Source: Panicum virgatum (lineage: Eukaryota > Streptophyta > Magnoliopsida > Poales > Poaceae). Taken from it: a stretch of 64,000 bases of DNA. The translations under genes were made by a program, and so were the position numbers. The notes under the pieces are model-generated. The model saw only the letters and a program-made list of their open reading frames with translations. It did no database searches and had not been told where the DNA came from. The stretch is from contig NC_053150.1 of NCBI RefSeq assembly GCF_016808335.1, positions 28,216,030 through 28,280,029 on the forward strand. Direction: 5' to 3'. This document shows, in pieces, positions 21,108 to 31,861 of the stretch (positions are counted from its first letter, which is position 1; every line of letters starts with the position of its first letter).

Positions 21108-24100
21108 CTAAGTGTGGAAGGTTTGTGTACCTTGGAGAGAAGCTAGAAAACCACGGTAATGTTCATTCAGATAGGTTTCAGTTTCCCAAGTGGCTTCTTC
21201 TTCTGTGTGATGACTCCACTGGATTTTGTACATTTTAATTACTTTTCTTCTCGTTACTCTTTCTTTCCGATCCAGAACTTTGATAGGGTATTCCACATAG
21301 GAAAGGTCCCGTTCCACTCGTATATCCTCTTGTTCGACAATCTCCGTGGGAACTCGGACACATTTCTTAAGCTGAGAAACATGGAATATGTCGTGTATGG
21401 CGGATAGTTGTGGAGGAAGTCTCAATCTATAGGCCACGGGTCCACAAATTTCTATGATTTCATAGGGACCAACATACCGGGGAGCTAGTTTTCCTTTCAC
21501 TCCAAATCTTTGTACACCCCTGGTTGGGGAAACCCGAAGGTATACATGATTTCCAACTTCGAATTGCAAGGGATCTCTTCTTTTGTCGAAATAGCTCTTT
21601 TGCCTAGATTGTGCCGCCTTAAGATTTGCTTGGATTACCCTCACTTTTTCTTCTGCCTCAGTTACAAGATCAGGTCCAAATACTACTCGTTCTCCGACTT
21701 GCGACCAGCTCAAAGGAGTACGACACCTTCGACCATACAAGGCCTCAAAGGGTGCCATTTTCAAACTTTCTTGATAGCTATTGTTGTACGAGAATTCTGC
21801 TAGAGATAAACACTTATCCCAACTCTTGTCAAAGTGAATGACACAAGCCCTCAACATGTCTTCTAAAATTTGGTTTACTCTCTCTGTTTGTCCATCGGTT
21901 TGAGGATGATAAGCTGAGCTTCGAATCAGTTTGGTACCAAGAGATGCTTGCAATTGTTCCCAAAAGCGTGCTGTGAATTGAGTACCACGATCAGAAATGA
22001 TTGTTTTGGGTACGCCATGTAGGCAAACAATGCGATCGAGATAAATCTCGGCATATTTCTTGACCGTATAGGTAGTATGCACCGGAATAAAATGCGCCGT
22101 CTTTGTGAGCCTATCCACGATAACCCAAATGGAGTCGTGCTTTTGGGACGTGTTTGGCAATCCAACAATGAAATCCATACCTATGTCTTCCCATTTCCAA
22201 GATGGGATAGACAAAGGTTGAAGAGGGCCGGCTACCTTCAAGTGGCTGGCTTTTACTCGCCGACAGGTATCACATTCAGAAACATACTTAGCAATTTCTC
22301 TTTTCATCCTAGTCCACCAGAAGTTTTGTCTAAGATCTTGATACATTTTGTTACTGCCTGGATGAATGGAGAACTTGGAAAGGTGTGCCTCATTGAGTAT
22401 TTGCTTTCGTAGCTCATGATTCTTTGGAACGACTATGCGGCTCTCGAACCATAGAATTCCATTGTGGTCTTGGCGGAAACATTTATATTTCTCTTCCCCT
22501 TGGGAGAGCTTCTGCTTGATGATGTTAATACCTTCATCATGTAGTTGCGCCATGATAATTTGATCGTGAAGGGTTGGTTCAATGGAAATGTAGTTTAAAG
22601 TGCCTTGGGGAATCATTTCCAAATTGAGTCTTCTCATTTCAGAGCACAGTGTCTGGTCATAAGATTCCACAGCTAGGCAATTACAATGAGTTTTGCGGCT
22701 TAATGCATCCGCGACTACATTGGCCTTGCCCGGATGGTAATGCACCTCGAGATCGTAGTCTTTGATTAATTCCAACCATCTTCTTTGTCTCATATTTAGA
22801 TCGGCTTGAGTGAAGATATATTTGAGACTCTTATGGTCTGTGTAGATATTGCAATGAGTGCCCATCAGATAGTGTCTCCAAATCTTTAGAGCATGAATGA
22901 CGGCTGCTAACTCGAGGTCATGAGTAGGATAGTTCTGCTCATGTGGCCGAAGAGATCGTGAAGCATAGGCAATGACTCTATTGTCTTGCATGAGCACACA
23001 ACCAAGACCCGTACCCGACGCGTCACAATACACGTCAAAGGGCTTGGCATTATCAGGTTGAGCTAGGACAGGGGCCTTAGTCAGCAACTCCCTTAGAGTG
23101 TGGAAAGCTTTCTCACATCTTTCATCCCAGACAAATTTGATTCCTTTCTTCAACAGTCCGGTCATAGGCTTAGCAATTTTTGAAAAGTCCGGAATGAAAC
23201 GACGATAATATCCAGCTAGCCCAAGAAAACTGCGAATCTGATGAACGGAAGCAGGAGATTTCCAGTCCATCACTTCTTGCACCTTACTAGGATCAACGGC
23301 TATGCCTTCACTGGATATAGTGTGACCCAAAAATTTCACCCTGTCTAACCAGAATTCACATTTGGAAAACTTAGCGTACAACTGATGATCTCTAAGACGT
23401 TGAAGAACGATGCGCAAGTGTTTGGCATGGTCCTCCTCATTCTTGGAATAAACAAGGATGTCGTCAATGAAAACCACGACAAACTTGTCAAGATCAGGCA
23501 TGAACACCGAATTCATAAGGTACATGAAATAGGCAGGTGCATTTGTGAGGCCAAAGGACATGACTAAATATTCATATAGTCCATATCTTGTAGAGAAGGC
23601 GGTTTTAGGAATATCACAGGGTCGGATTTTGATCTGATGATATCCAGAGCGAAGATCCAACTTTGAAAACACCCTAGCTCCAGCCAATTGATCAAATAAA
23701 ACATCAATGCGGGGGAGAGGATATTTATTTTTGATTGTCACCGCATTGAGAGGCCGGTAGTCCACACACAACCTCAAACTATCATCTTTTTTCTTCACAA
23801 ATAGGGCCGGACAACCCCAAGGTGATGCACTAGGGCGAATGAAACCTTTGTCAAGAAGTTCTTGAAGTTGAATCTTTAATTCGGCCAATTCCTTAGGTGG
23901 CATTCTATAGGACCTCTTTGAAATAGGTGCAGTGCCTGGCTGCAATTCAATAACAAACTCTATGTCCCTATCCGGTGGCATTCCTGGCAAGTCATCCGGA
24001 AAAACATCGGCAAACTCGCATACCACTGGGATTTCTTCTAATCTGGATCCGCTCATGGCATATGCACAAGAATTTGTGCACTCTGGGGAGGGTAAATAAA

Positions 24101-25568
24101 GAGTAGTGGCTCCTTGGGTTGGAGAGTTTATTTCAACGGCTCGGGAAGGAATGTCTAGGGTTACTCCATGTCGAGTCATCCAATCCATTCCCAAAATAAC
24201 ATCCAAACCTTCCAGTCCTAAGATGACAAGATCACTGTTGATGATTTTACTACCCAGCTTGATTGGCACAAGGCGTATCATTTGATTAGAAGCAACTTTA
24301 CCACCGGGTGTTGATATCATGTATGATCCCTTCGTATGACAGAAATCAAATCCCATTTTTGCACCAAATTTTGCACTAATGAAACTATGTGATGCACCGG
24401 TATCAAATAATATCACTGTAGGCTTGTGATGGATAGAAAATGTACCCGTCATTACTGGCGCTCCTTCCGGCAGTTCTGCAAGAGTGGTGAAGTTGACTCG
24501 ACCTTGCTTGACCTGAATAGTCTGCCTTCTTCCCTTGTTCTGGTTGCTTTGAGTAGACCCTTGACCCTGGTTTTGTTTCTTAGGCTGCGGACACTCTCGG
24601 GCAAAATGAGTTGAACTCCCACAGTTGAAGCAACGATTTTTATCGCCTAGACGGGCTGGTGGTGGGGCAAATGGTCTAGGACCAGTTAGCTGAGGAACAG
24701 GAGGTCGCATCTCACCCTGTTGTTGCGGCAGCCTAAAAACCCAACGCCCTGGCTGAGGGGCCTTCTGAGGAATTGTAGGAGAAACATTCTGCACGAAACG
24801 ATACCTCGGTGACTGAGCACTCGAGGGTCCAGGTGGAGCCTTCCGCTTCTTCTCAGCACGATGAGCCACAATGCAATCCTCTTGGGTAATGGCCAGATTA
24901 ACCAACTCATTGTATGTATCGACTTTAATGGGGTTCAGACGTTCTTTGAGTTTAGTATTGAGTCCTCTGCGGAAGCGGTCACGCTTCTTAATATCTGTGT
25001 CAGCGTGATAGCCCGCGTACTGACAAAGACCATTGAAAGCTTGGGCATATTGGATAACCGTACGAGTCCCTTGAGTAAGAGCCAGGAACTCATTCAGTTT
25101 CCTTTCCATAAGACCTTCTGGAATATGGTGACCCCTAAATGCATCCTTGAATTCATTCCAAGTGACAATATGATCAGCCGGGAGCATGCCATGGTAGTTA
25201 TCCCACCAAAGACGCGCAGAACCGCGAAGCTGTTGTGCGGCAAAGAGAGTCTTATTTCCCTCCGAACATGGCACTGGAAGTAGTGCAAACTTGGACTCGA
25301 TTGTGCGAATCCAAGCATCCGCATCCAGTGGTTCTTCTGTCTTGTGGAACAGAGGAGGCTGGGTTGCAAAGAAATCCTGATAACCAGCAGCTTGAGGTTG
25401 ATGGGCGTGGTGTCCACCTCGCTGCTGCCCTTGGACAAGTTGGCGAAGCAACTCAGTCTGGGCGGCCAGGACTTCCGCAATGCCTGGTGGTGGGGGTGGC
25501 GGTTGCTGCGATCCGCTACCACTCGCGTTCACAAAACCCTCCGGATTGCCACGCGTAGATCCCACCAT
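21108..25568 (-). CDS. Element C gag-pol polyprotein, intact
   Basis: One frame of 1486 codons from the ATG at 25566-25568 ([12 protein letters not shown]). I chose this over an ATG 29 codons upstream because it follows CAG directly and matches the gag start of element D. Domains: gag about 80-240; zinc knuckle [14 protein letters not shown] 313-326; protease DTGAS 389-393; RT with VDYRPLNAV near 602-610 and FIDD 700-703; RNase H starting near [10 protein letters not shown]; integrase zinc region ([11 protein letters not shown]), core with SDRGTQF and GQTERVNQI; chromodomain near the C-terminus ([12 protein letters not shown] to EEATWETE). All catalytic residues I can check are present. It supplies particle, cDNA synthesis and integration, and may mobilise defective relatives. 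Confidence 0.97.
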   Translation of the reverse strand: MVGSTRGNPEGFVNASGSGSQQPPPPPPGIAEVLAAQTELLRQLVQGQQRGGHHAHQPQAAGYQDFFATQPPLFHKTEEPLDADAWIRTIESKFALLPVPCSEGNKTLFAAQQLRGSARLWWDNYHGMLPADHIVTWNEFKDAFRGHHIPEGLMERKLNEFLALTQGTRTVIQYAQAFNGLCQYAGYHADTDIKKRDRFRRGLNTKLKERLNPIKVDTYNELVNLAITQEDCIVAHRAEKKRKAPPGPSSAQSPRYRFVQNVSPTIPQKAPQPGRWVFRLPQQQGEMRPPVPQLTGPRPFAPPPARLGDKNRCFNCGSSTHFARECPQPKKQNQGQGSTQSNQNKGRRQTIQVKQGRVNFTTLAELPEGAPVMTGTFSIHHKPTVILFDTGASHSFISAKFGAKMGFDFCHTKGSYMISTPGGKVASNQMIRLVPIKLGSKIINSDLVILGLEGLDVILGMDWMTRHGVTLDIPSRAVEINSPTQGATTLYLPSPECTNSCAYAMSGSRLEEIPVVCEFADVFPDDLPGMPPDRDIEFVIELQPGTAPISKRSYRMPPKELAELKIQLQELLDKGFIRPSASPWGCPALFVKKKDDSLRLCVDYRPLNAVTIKNKYPLPRIDVLFDQLAGARVFSKLDLRSGYHQIKIRPCDIPKTAFSTRYGLYEYLVMSFGLTNAPAYFMYLMNSVFMPDLDKFVVVFIDDILVYSKNEEDHAKHLRIVLQRLRDHQLYAKFSKCEFWLDRVKFLGHTISSEGIAVDPSKVQEVMDWKSPASVHQIRSFLGLAGYYRRFIPDFSKIAKPMTGLLKKGIKFVWDERCEKAFHTLRELLTKAPVLAQPDNAKPFDVYCDASGTGLGCVLMQDNRVIAYASRSLRPHEQNYPTHDLELAAVIHALKIWRHYLMGTHCNIYTDHKSLKYIFTQADLNMRQRRWLELIKDYDLEVHYHPGKANVVADALSRKTHCNCLAVESYDQTLCSEMRRLNLEMIPQGTLNYISIEPTLHDQIIMAQLHDEGINIIKQKLSQGEEKYKCFRQDHNGILWFESRIVVPKNHELRKQILNEAHLSKFSIHPGSNKMYQDLRQNFWWTRMKREIAKYVSECDTCRRVKASHLKVAGPLQPLSIPSWKWEDIGMDFIVGLPNTSQKHDSIWVIVDRLTKTAHFIPVHTTYTVKKYAEIYLDRIVCLHGVPKTIISDRGTQFTARFWEQLQASLGTKLIRSSAYHPQTDGQTERVNQILEDMLRACVIHFDKSWDKCLSLAEFSYNNSYQESLKMAPFEALYGRRCRTPLSWSQVGERVVFGPDLVTEAEEKVRVIQANLKAAQSRQKSYFDKRRDPLQFEVGNHVYLRVSPTRGVQRFGVKGKLAPRYVGPYEIIEICGPVAYRLRLPPQLSAIHDIFHVSQLKKCVRVPTEIVEQEDIRVERDLSYVEYPIKVLDRKERVTRRKVIKMYKIQWSHHTEEEATWETETYLNEHYRGFLASLQGTQTFHT

Positions 25569-26838
25569 CTGGAACATGCAAAAACTCTTTTGTGAGCAAG
25601 TAATATACAATGCCCCAAAATACAAAAGAGTAATGCAGATAAATGAAACTTGCATGAATTATATAACATCATGGACAAAAGGTTGTTCGTTTCAAGATCA
25701 GCTCTTGACAGCAGAGGGGTATTTTAACATTCTACTCAAGCACTTCGGCAAATAAAGTCCTTTGCTGAGTCCGGTAACTTCCTATATCCAGACACGGCAG
25801 ACAGAACAGAGTCTAGATAGACCTTAATCGTGAACAAAAATATCATGTGCTCAGGTGCAAACCTTAGTATTTCCCTATTACCCCATGTACTTTTATTGAT
25901 TTCCAGATTAAGATCATGATGCATGCACGACCTATTCGTCCTCACAAAACAAACAACTGCCAAATAGCTTTGGACTTACGGGGTTAGTGCCGGTAGCATA
26001 GCACAAAGTTACGTCTCTCCCTATATATGTCTAGCCGAATTCTAACCGTTCTTATCTTAACGAAATCGCGGTTAGTGTACCTGCAAAAGATGCATAGCAT
26101 GTATATATATGAATATTCATGACTGGACCCTTCGTGCCAGCACTCACGAACGGCCCCCATGTGTCCTACGCCACATGGGTAACGCATATGCAGTTGCCCA
26201 CATATTCACCCATACATTGCCATTCACTATAGAAACGGCAGCCATACAATTTTCCGCCGTATGGCCAACGTTAACATACGCTACCGAGATAGCGTATTCA
26301 CGAGTTCCTTTACTCCCAATATAATCGTCTGATGGTCGATATATTGGCAGCAGCTCAAGTAGGCCACTGCTTGAGCACAGCGTTCGGTTCGCATCACCGA
26401 CGGGAAGGTCAGACTCCCTCAGCTGACTGAGTATACTTTACTCCCAATATAGTCAACTGATAGTTGGTATATTGGCAGCACCTCAAGTATGCCATTGCTT
26501 GAGGGCAACGTTCGGCTCGCATCACCGATGGGAAGGTCAGACTCCCTCAGCTGACTGAGGATCCTTACCTCCTTACCTTAGCGTAGGTGCGTCGTTACAG
26601 AATTCAAGGGTTGATTGTGCACAAAATAAGGTCTGACAGAAGGTAAAGTGCTGGAAGCCAGGTACACACAGACATAAGTTAGATAGCCACCTAATAACTT
26701 CCCATAATTTCCCTAGGGCTTTACGAACTAGGCACCATCCTTAACGAACCAACGTATTTTGCAAACGCAATTGTTATGGCCAAATTTAATGAAAATCCTT
26801 CAAAAACTCGTCACAACCTCTGGTGCACGCTTTGTTCG
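25569..26838 (-). other. Element C leader: structured 5' untranslated region
   Basis: 1.27 kb between primer site and gag, with no convincing ORF. It contains a hairpin with arms CTAACCG/CGGTTAG (26042-26048 and 26069-26075), one with TTCGTG/CACGAA (26131-26136 and 26145-26150), one with GCCATAC/GTATGGC near 26240-26270, and a tandem duplication at 26308-26562. All recur in element D's leader. The 3' end, gtttttgcatgttccag, directly before the gag ATG, resembles a 3' splice site. Confidence 0.85.
26308..26562 (-). repeat. 128-bp tandem duplication in the element C leader
   Basis: Unit 1 starts at 26308 and unit 2 at 26436, both with ctttactcccaatata. Each unit holds three small dyads: CCAATATA/TATATTGG, CTCAAG/CTTGAG and CTCAG/CTGAG. 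Element D has the equivalent pair at 48462 and 48589. Confidence 0.95.
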
Positions 26839-26850
26839 GCTCTGATACCA
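26839..26850 (-). promoter_or_regulatory. Element C primer binding site (tRNA-iMet)
   Basis: The minus strand reads TGGTATCAGAGC, 2 nt from the 5' LTR; complementary to plant initiator tRNA-Met. Confidence 0.97.
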
Positions 26851-26852
26851 GC

Positions 26853-29800
26853 TGTGGCAGCCCCGCCCGACATAAACCGGCTTAAGTGCGCTAACCATCA
26901 TCAAAATGACAATCAGGGTTAACACGCACTTAAAACGGAGAAATCCGGCAGTGCTGTCGGGTAAATTCCCGATAAAACCACTTAAACCTGGATCGAACAA
27001 AGCAGCATCCCTCACGCGAAGGCGAGTCCAGAGATTACAACACGACACCAACAATTACAACACAGAGTTTAACGATCTGCAGTAATACAAACCAAGTTCG
27101 ACATTTAACAAAGTGCTTTGTACAACAACATAAAAGAAGTCCACCAGAGTTCTTTATTGCAGCGGAAAGTAAACACGTGAACTAACGACGATATGGGTGT
27201 CACGATGAAGCCCGATTCGTGACATCACTCGCTCTTGTCATCGTTGGCCGGGGACGGATCCCACTCCACGGACCAACCAGGCGGAAGGGTACAAGGCCAG
27301 GTTAAACTGGCAATCATGTCCTCAAAAGTATTTCCTGAAACAAAATGAGCCACAAGCAAGGCTGAGTATTCTAATACTCAGCAAGGCTTACCCGACTGAG
27401 GGTATACTTAGCCCTTTATCTAGACATGCAAGGCTTTTGGTTTGAGAGGTTTGTTTTGCCGAAAAGCAGTAAAGAGTAGATCCTTAATTTCATATTTTAG
27501 CCTTCATGTTCTAGTTCAAATAACCATTCTAGGTGAGCATCTATCCAATAGCATCCATGGTGGAAACAATTATTTTTCATCAACCAATCAACTATATTCA
27601 TCATCATAATCATTCACTTCTTACTCTATGTGGCAAAAGGGTTAAGCAGTCCCAAACCGTGAGAAGCGGACGATTCGAATCGAATTTGTTAACCTGGCCA
27701 GGCAGACCTAAACACACGTCACGTGGTTACTCACAGAGTCACACGTGCAACATTTCCCTTCAATTCCCGCTTCACGGAACAGGCCCACCGCCCTCAAGTA
27801 CAGCAGTACGACGACTCTGTACTCGCCATTAGCCAGATGTGAACGAGTTCAAGACGGTGGGGAGTATATTCCGGCAGCGGTTCAATCCAGTACTTAAGCT
27901 TACCGATTACCATATTCTCGGCATGTGATTAGTACGTTCAAACGCTTAACCACCACTACCACACACTGCGGCCTTATCATTTTTCACTAAACAGACGGGG
28001 CATCCAGAGTATCACGACCCCGCCCGTAGACCTTATAGTGGTAGCAAGTAATAAACAACCAACCCCTATCATTTCTCGCGAGTGACCGGAAATCACTCGA
28101 CTTCTACCGAACCTTTAGCATAGCTAACTAACGACCTGTACCAACTAGTGTTCAAGCATCGGTACCTAGGATTATGCAACTAAGGTTTCAGTCAACTCCT
28201 GTAACTTAAATGCACAAATAGATATGAACAATAATAAGTTGCATAATTTAAAATAGAGGGACATGCTCCGGGGCTTGCCTTCCTGGGCGTAACTGGATCT
28301 GGGCTCTTCCGAAATCGGGTTCGGGTCTTCAGTAACTTCAGTTAGATTCACCTGAGCTTCACGCTGCTCACTCTCGGACCCGGGCACCAGTTCGTAAGTT
28401 CCGTCAGCGAGAGTAGTAGTATCTATATGAAATGCACATAAGTGAGTTGTTGTGATGGCAGTAATTAATGAATTATTTCATCATAAAAGCGTAAACCAAT
28501 AAGACTCAAAACAGCAATAAACACTGTCATGTTTCTTCCATTGGGCAAACGTGTATAGAGTAGAAATAATATTAGTTAGTGCATAAGTTCCGAGTGGAGT
28601 TTTCGTTATATACCAAAACATACAAAAGTGGCTTTCTTTAACAAAAATAACGATATCATGTTTTATCTAAAACTATAGTTACACATAGATTCTAAATCTC
28701 AAATTTTTGCAGAGGAGTCTACATATGATCCTCAACACACTTTAAATTTATCAGAAATTTTCTAGACGTAAAACAGGAGTAATAAAATTGACAAATCCTA
28801 CTCACATATAACAAGACTAATTAGTACAGATAGCTGCAAAGTGTTTTTGGCTCTAAAAATTTATATTCTAGCTTATCTTCTGAAGACTAAGCCACAGTAA
28901 AATTTTCAGATTTTTCCAACAGCAACATCTATTTATCACAAAATAGCACCATTTTTAAGGATTAATTCACAGCATTAGCTACACAAATCTAAAAATAATG
29001 AAACTTGGACAGTGGTGTTCATTTAGTATTGTAAATATACATAAAAAGTTTCATACACAAATCTATATCATAACATCCAGAAATAAAAAGTAGATTATTC
29101 TACTAGATTTAGCCAAGACTATGGTTTCATCTAGTTACAAGTGTCAACTGGTGCTCAAATTTTTAAACAAAGCTAAACATGGCATGAAGTAGCTACTAGC
29201 CAAAAATCATCTATATACATTGAGTAGAACTCCTAGAATAAATATAGCCTATATAAACTAATCTTTTTCGTAGATTAAAATACAGACAGAAAATAAATAT
29301 GTGCAAGTAACAAAAGTTGTAGATCTTGTTGCAAGGATTCCAAAACATTTGGATTTGTATTTTTCTGATTTTTCTACGATTTTATTTCGAATTTACAAGT
29401 TTGCTGGTTTTGAAAACAAAAGAAAAAGGAAACGCAAACTTGCATCTAAGCCCCTGGAAGTTTGTTTCTTCTCAGCGTGGGTCCCTGGCGGACATTGGAG
29501 AACAGAGGAGGGTCGGGCGGCCGTTTTCCGGCGAGGAGAGGCTCCGGCGGTGGGGGAAAAGTTGGGGAAAAGGGAGAGGAGACTGAGCCGCACCTCTGGG
29601 TGTCCTTGGTTCGCGGGGAGGAGGTCCGAGGCGACGGCCTCCGCGGAGAGGGGCGGCCGGCGGTGGACTGGGCTTGCGGCGGCGGCGTTCCGGCGGGCTT
29701 GGGCGGGGCGGCGCGTGGGTCGGGGAGTACCAGCGGAAGGTGAGGAAGCTAACTGCGGGGTCGAATGGGCGCGAGGGAGACCGGAGGAGGGAGCTCCGCG

Positions 29801-30652
29801 GGAGCCTATGGGGCGGCGGCGGCCATGGTGGCGGGCAGCGGGCCGTTCCAGGCGAAAGGGGGCGCGCGGAGCGGGGCTATCGAGCTCAGGAGGTGAGAAG
29901 GGAGGTCGGGGACGTCTCTGAGCTCGAGGGGAGGCTCTAGACGGTCAAGGCGCGAGGCGGGGGCGAGGCACGGTCGTCGGGTCGTCACGGCGTCGCCGTG
30001 GCGCCTCGGCGGCCATCCTCGGCTGTGCGCGCGGGGGATCGGCGACACGTGGAGAGGCCAAGAAGCTACGGGAGAGCTTGGACGGGGCGCGGCGAGGAGG
30101 AAGCGGGCGTGGCCGGCGGCCTTGACCGGCGGCGACCACGGCTCAGCACAGAACATGGGAGGGAGGAAGAAGAGAGAGAAAAGAGAGAGTATAGAGAGAG
30201 ATTAAACTGATTCAAATTCAAATTTTCCTCAAAAAATCCTTTTGACACATGAAAAACTCCGAATACGAAAGTTGTAGAGAATTTAAAAACCTACAACTTT
30301 TATTTCAGGAAAAAGTTAATCGAGCAAAGGTTTAAAAGTTATTTTAAATTTTCGAAAACTATAAATCAAAACACTTATCATTTCATGTGATTTTCAACAT
30401 TTGTACCCCTAGAGTTCAACTGGACATTTACCATTCTTTTCATGGTGAACATGTCTATAAATTTTCATCTGCAAGTTTGCCTTGGTGTGAAGTTATTTGA
30501 GGTTCCTGACCTATGCACATATACACACATACATATGCACACACATAAGTTATTTTCCAAAAGAAATGCATAATTTGAAATTCTCTGTTTATTAAGCATG
30601 AAATCACGTTTAAGTTTTCTTGATTAGCATTTTAAAACTCTGAGATGTCACA
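26853..30652 (-). repeat. Element C 5' LTR (right copy)
   Basis: 3800 bp, from tgtggcagcc at 26853 to gatgtcaca ending at 30652, nearly identical to the left copy. Differences are almost all single-base indels in G, A or T runs, most in the GC-rich block. This copy would drive transcription of the element. Confidence 0.97.
27225..28422 (-). CDS. Putative spliced LTR-encoded protein, C right LTR
   Basis: Second copy of the LTR-encoded ORF, with exons 28279-28422 and 27225-27334. I see no difference from the left copy in coding or splice-site bases. This copy lies in the 5' LTR, so if transcription starts near the GC-rich block the exons would be in the 5' part of every full-length RNA, upstream of gag. 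The start-codon exon is not identified. Function unknown. Confidence 0.6.
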
Positions 30653-31042
30653 TCGGCGGGGCATGCCAGCCGTCCGTTCGGCGGCCGGGGCCTGTTTCTG
30701 GGGCACCTAAAGCGTCGAGTGCCCCAGGTGGCCCGGTTAACTACCCCTGCGAGGTCGACCGTCGTCCTTGCGGCGAGCCGATGGAGGGTGGCGGCTAAGC
30801 TGTCCGCGTTACCCACCTGCCGCGGCGCCCGTCGAGGGAGAGGCGTTAGAAGAAGGCTTGCGAGGAAGTTGTTCCTCCGAGCGCTTCTCTATCTTGCTGC
30901 CACCTCTCTCCAGACGGGGCGGATCGTCACCCCTTGCGGGGTGACTACATTTTTTCTTATCTGTAACAGCCGTTGGCCGCAGTGTAATTTGTGCGATTAT
31001 TCCTATTTGTTAAATAAATTCGCTCTTATTGTGTCTCATGCC
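30653..31042 (+). mobile_element. Element E, segment 2
   Basis: Continues E after the C insertion; it begins with the second copy of the TSD (tcggc, 30653-30657). AATAAA at 31013-31018 may be the LTR poly(A) signal. The last eight bases, ctcatgcc (31035-31042), are the left TSD of the hAT element. A block like gttagaagaaggcttgcgag near 30846 resembles 17230, just before the C insertion. Confidence 0.65.
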
Positions 31043-31054
31043 CAGGGTTAATGA

Positions 31055-31140
31055 AACCGGTGGGAACCGGTCCAGTTTGACTGGTTACCGGTCAAACCGG
31101 TCCGGCCCGGGTTACGGTTTGGGCCGGTATCAAACCGGCC
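31055..31140. repeat. hAT left subterminal ACCGGT repeats
   Basis: Several copies of aaccggt, accggtc and related motifs in both orientations within 100 bp of the end. A matching zone is at 35365-35528. Such arrays are typical binding sites for hAT transposases. Confidence 0.8.
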
Positions 31141-31861
31141 CCAATTCAAATTCAAATTTGAATTCAAAAAAATGAAAAAATTTCCAAAAATTTCCTAAAA
31201 ATACTTCATGGTGCGGCGAATCTAATGGTGTCAAATTATCTCAAAAATTCGCTCATTTAGTATAGTTTGCGGACATTTTAAATTAAATCGAAAAAGAAAA
31301 GAAAAAAAAGGGACGGCCCATTAAGGCCCATCGCATATGGCGACCTTCATAGCGGTTGTGGATGAGCTGGGGGGGTCGCGGCGACCCCAGAACCCTACAC
31401 TCCCCACCCCGAGCCCTGTTCGCCGCCCATAGTAGGTGACCGGCGCCCGCAGCCGGCAAGCCGCCGGGCGCGCACGGCTAGCCGACAAGCCGCCGTGGCG
31501 CGCGCGGCTAGCCGGCCGGTAGGGCCGGTAAGCCGGTCCGGTTGCGGATCCGGTGCTCCGCACTGCCGTAACTGGCGTGCAGGGCCGGCCGGATCGAGCG
31601 GTTAGCCAGTCGTAGGAGGCGGTAAGCCAGTCCGACGAAGGCAAAGGTATGAACTCTGATTTTTGAGTAGAATGATTTGTTAGGTGTATGATTTAGAATA
31701 TTAGATGATTTGTTTTAGAATTTAGGTAAGAGTTAGGTGTATGGCTGATATGTTTTAGGTTTTAGGTAAGATTTAGGTGTAGGATTTAGGATTTAGGTGT
31801 AGGATTTAGGATTTTATTTATGTGATTGATATGTTTTTATGTCCATTTATGCAGATAGACA

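Larger units (their letters stand above)
17265..30652 (-). mobile_element. Element C: complete young Tekay/Del Ty3/gypsy retrotransposon
   Basis: Two LTRs of 3795 and 3800 bp flank an internal region with a tRNA-iMet primer site, a 1.27 kb structured leader, an intact gag-pol ORF and a polypurine tract, all on the minus strand. The five-base TSD TCGGC is at 17260-17264 and 30653-30657. The chromodomain at the end of pol places it in the Tekay/Del chromoviruses. The LTRs differ by very few substitutions, so insertion is recent. Of the elements here it is the only one with an uninterrupted pol, so it is the likeliest autonomous copy. Confidence 0.97.

Noticed and set aside
25569..25655. Upstream ATG adding 29 hydrophobic residues to element C gag-pol, resembling a signal peptide
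   Set aside because: The added stretch lies in the leader, covers a likely splice acceptor, and is not shared by element D, whose gag starts at the equivalent internal Met.
26308..26562. Possible CRISPR-like or satellite array
   Set aside because: Only two units of about 128 bp with no spacers, inside a retrotransposon leader of a plant genome; it is a simple tandem duplication.
26839..26850. tRNA-like matches at the LTR borders
   Set aside because: Only 12-19 bases complementary to tRNA 3' ends are present; these are primer binding sites, not tRNA genes.
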